This document shows positions 7,015 to 7,779 of a stretch of DNA of 7,779 nt, one piece after another. Source of the DNA: CAIUVD01 sp044338255 (lineage in GTDB: Bacteria > Planctomycetota > UBA11346); NCBI GenBank assembly GCA_044338255.1, contig JBIILZ010000149.1:1-7779 (forward strand), written 5' to 3'. The translations under genes were made by a program, and so were the position numbers. The first letter of the stretch is position 1. Each line of letters starts with the position of its first letter. The notes beneath the pieces are model-generated. The model did not search any database, had not been told where the DNA came from, and was given only the letters and a program-made list of their open reading frames with translations.

Positions 7015-7129
7015 GAAGCTTGAAGCACCGAAGCACCGAAGCACCGAAGCTTGAAGCACCGAAGCACCGAAGCACCGAAGCACCGAAGCACCGAAGCACC
7101 GAAGCTCGAAGCTCGAAGCTCGAATCCGG
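7015..7129. repeat. GAAGCACC / GAAGCTY tandem array (left inner arm)
   Basis: The array starts four bases after the heptamer array. The order is GAAGCTT, three GAAGCACC, GAAGCTT, six GAAGCACC, three GAAGCTC, then the degenerate GAATCCGG. All units share the GAAGC core, with tail CACC-type (8-bp period) or CTT/CTC-type (7-bp period). The 8-bp part reads EAPKHRST in every + frame and produces spurious ORFs. The block lies just downstream of the 3' end of the four-helix-bundle gene. Confidence 0.95.
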
Positions 7130-7170
7130 TGTACATGGTGCTGGTCGTCACCGAAGTCATCGGCACGCGG

Positions 7171-7518
7171 TCATCCACTGCACCGGTGCATCAGGCTGTT
7201 CAGCATGCGTCCGATTTGATTGGTGTGGCTGACGATCTCAGTGACTTGTTGAGCACTGAAGATGCCGGCATCGCCGGCGATGAGGGTGAGAGCCTGGGTC
7301 TCGGCATTGGAGCCGTCGGCGATTTTCAGAAACCGTACGAAGTCACGATCGCTACCGCGCCCGGCGCCTTCGGCGATGTTGGCGGCAACGCTAATGCTAG
7401 CACGGCGGATCTGCGAGATGAGGTCGCCCTCACCGCGCACCCCGCGAGTAGCGGAGATGACGTGCTGAACCAGTTTTCGGGCATGATTCCAGACGAGGAG
7501 ATTCGAGTAACGCGGCAT
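7171..7518 (-). CDS. Four-helix-bundle protein (23S rRNA IVS / S23 family)
   Basis: This 115-residue protein is within the usual size of the family. Diagnostic stretches are 'LLVW' (7-10; family F..L.VW), 'LISQIRRASISVAANIAEGAGR' in two parts (33-42 and 43-54; family L..QIRRAA.SI..NIAEG.GR), 'FVRFLKIADGSNAETQ' (60-75; family F..FL.IA.GS..E...) and 'IGRMLNSLM' (102-110). Four amphipathic helices are expected. Members were first found inside 23S rRNA intervening sequences and are related to Avd, the accessory protein of diversity-generating retroelements. Most chromosomal copies, like this one, are stand-alone and of unknown function, possibly nucleic-acid binding. The ATG at 7516-7518 has AAAGGA eight bases upstream. 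The gene is convergent with the exporter operon, stands alone, and is enclosed by inverted repeat arrays. Confidence 0.92.
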   Translation of the reverse strand: MPRYSNLLVWNHARKLVQHVISATRGVRGEGDLISQIRRASISVAANIAEGAGRGSDRDFVRFLKIADGSNAETQALTLIAGDAGIFSAQQVTEIVSHTNQIGRMLNSLMHRCSG

Positions 7519-7526
7519 AGGAGGTG

Positions 7527-7532
7527 TCCTTT
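7527..7532 (-). promoter_or_regulatory. Ribosome binding site of the four-helix-bundle gene
   Basis: On the - strand AAAGGA is followed by eight bases and the ATG at 7516-7518. It supports this start, which also matches the usual N-terminus of the family just before the 'L.VW' motif. Confidence 0.65.
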
Positions 7533-7562
7533 CGCCGCGCCACAGCCTGACCGCGCGCAGGG

Positions 7563-7606
7563 GTCAAGGCCGCGCAGCGCCGTGCCCCGGCACGGGCAGC
7601 CTTGAC
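7563..7606. other. 44-bp nested palindrome upstream of the four-helix-bundle gene
   Basis: GTCAAGGC (7563-7570) pairs with GCCTTGAC (7599-7606) as an 8-bp outer stem. Inside it, CCGTGCC (7580-7586) pairs with GGCACGG (7589-7595) around a CC loop. An asymmetric internal loop (9 and 3 bases) separates the two stems. The structure lies 45-88 bases upstream of the - strand start codon, so it could be in the 5' leader, a protein-binding site or a structural end of the element. It has no T-run and is not a typical terminator. Confidence 0.75.
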
Positions 7607-7652
7607 GCCGAGCACGATCAGGATGCTGGCGAGGAGAAGGACACCGGCTGCG

Positions 7653-7669
7653 TTACGGCAACTCCGTAA
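7653..7669. other. Short perfect hairpin at the inner edge of the right repeat arm
   Basis: TTACGG (7653-7658) and CCGTAA (7664-7669) form a perfect 6-bp stem with a 5-base CAACT loop, directly abutting the inverted repeat block that begins at 7671. It is small enough to occur by chance; its position at the boundary is what makes it noteworthy. Confidence 0.5.
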
Positions 7670-7670
7670 A

Positions 7671-7700
7671 CCGAAGTCGAGCTTCGAGCTTCGGTGTTTC
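7671..7700. repeat. Inverted counterpart of the GAAGC array (right inner arm)
   Basis: Read on the - strand this is GAAACACC (7693-7700), GAAGCTC (7686-7692), GAAGCTC (7679-7685) and GACTTCGG (7671-7678). This is the same order as the inner end of the left arm (GAAGCACC, GAAGCTC three times, GAATCCGG), but in opposite orientation and with fewer copies. Confidence 0.85.
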
Positions 7701-7704
7701 AAAA

Positions 7705-7779
7705 GCTGGTCGCTGGTCGCTGGTCGCTGGTCGCTGGTCGCTGGTCGCTGGTCGCTGGTCGCTGGTCGCTGGTCGCTGG
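7705..7779. repeat. 7-bp minisatellite GCTGGTC (right outer arm), runs off the window
   Basis: At least ten perfect copies of GCTGGTC reach the window end. On the - strand the unit is GACCAGC, which fits the GRCCAGN consensus of the left array but in inverted orientation, and it is homogeneous for a different last base (C instead of T). The true length is unknown because the array is cut by the window boundary. Confidence 0.95.

Larger units (their letters stand above)
6682..7779. other. Inverted repeat-array cassette enclosing the four-helix-bundle gene
   Basis: The left side reads, outside to inside, heptamer GRCCAGN array, GAAGCACC array, GAAGCTC units, GAATCCGG. The right side shows the same succession in reverse complement: GACCAGC array, GAAACACC, GAAGCTC units, GACTTCGG. 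Between them are about 540 bases with one gene on the - strand and two hairpins. This symmetry resembles terminal inverted repeats of a mobile element whose ends are built from minisatellites. No transposase or target-site duplication can be seen, and the right outer end is beyond the window, so calling it mobile is inference. Confidence 0.6.

Noticed and set aside
6682..7129. Possible CRISPR array
   Set aside because: Units are 7-8 bp and directly contiguous with no unique spacers, and no cas genes are present.
6572..7178. Long - strand frames rich in WSLVTGH and CFGASVLR repeats
   Set aside because: They are produced by stop-free 7-bp and 8-bp tandem repeats in all three frames, have no supporting start or domain, and overlap each other. 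The same kind of peptide is a familiar artefact of minisatellites.
7179..7190. Perfect 12-bp palindrome TGCACCGGTGCA near the 3' end of the four-helix-bundle gene
   Set aside because: It lies within coding sequence and has no loop or neighbouring T-run, so neither a terminator nor an operator is supported; chance occurrence is plausible.
7171..7518. Avd-type accessory protein of a diversity-generating retroelement
   Set aside because: The fold family is related, but there is no reverse transcriptase and no template/variable repeat pair with adenine-specific changes in the window.
7171..7518. Intervening sequence within a 23S rRNA gene
   Set aside because: The sequences flanking the gene are tandem repeats and protein-coding DNA, with no recognisable 23S rRNA on either side.
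7051..7605. + strand frame of 184 codons across the four-helix-bundle gene
   Set aside because: It starts inside the GAAGCACC repeat and is antisense to a gene with clear family motifs; its translation shows no recognisable domain.
7430..7702. - strand frame of 90 codons with a hydrophobic stretch (GVLLLASILIVLGV)
   Set aside because: It begins in the inverted repeat block, overlaps the start of the well-supported four-helix-bundle gene in another frame, and has no family match that I recognise. A small leader peptide cannot be excluded but is unsupported.

Overview
This is a GC-rich bacterial window with long, tightly packed, GC-ending-codon genes on the + strand. Their products are a two-adaptor ABC exporter of the MacA/MacB type, which implies a diderm envelope with a periplasm. 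The galactose-binding-like domain in the first gene ('YTSARGWGWDRD' ... 'LPDGQYVVTFGMG'), the strongly alanine-rich linkers and the four-helix-bundle (23S rRNA IVS-type) gene with heptanucleotide minisatellites would all fit the Planctomycetota/Verrucomicrobiota group. That placement rests on recalled family distributions, not on a phylogenetic marker, and is tentative.

Layout. Positions 1-2375 hold the 3' part of a gene whose start lies upstream of the window. It begins inside an in-frame 15-bp tandem repeat (ATVPA pentapeptides), followed by a malectin/galactose-binding-like domain, a beta-barrel/membrane-proximal-like module, a (Gln-Ala)n linker, and a lipoyl / coiled-coil / lipoyl / barrel adaptor core. 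Positions 2372-4477 encode a second HlyD/MacA-type adaptor with an unusually long alpha-helical section; it overlaps the first gene by an ATGA. Positions 4452-6626 encode a MacB-type ABC transporter (N-terminal ATPase, one TM helix, periplasmic domain, three TM helices) that overlaps the second adaptor by 26 bp. The three genes look like one translationally coupled operon for an inner-membrane/periplasm export machine. No outer-membrane TolC-like partner is in the window.

From 6682 to the end the character changes completely. A 47-unit array of a 7-bp repeat (GRCCAGN) is followed by an array of GAAGCACC (8 bp) and GAAGCTY (7 bp) units. Then comes a 115-codon four-helix-bundle gene on the - strand, a region with a large nested palindrome and a smaller hairpin, and finally the same two repeat families in inverted orientation (GAAACACC/GAAGCTC units, then a GACCAGC array that runs off the window). 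The four-helix-bundle gene therefore sits inside a symmetric inverted 'repeat-array' cassette. This cassette is the most unusual thing in the window and may be a mobile or amplifying element. Nothing in the window shows a transposase, reverse transcriptase or CRISPR-type system.
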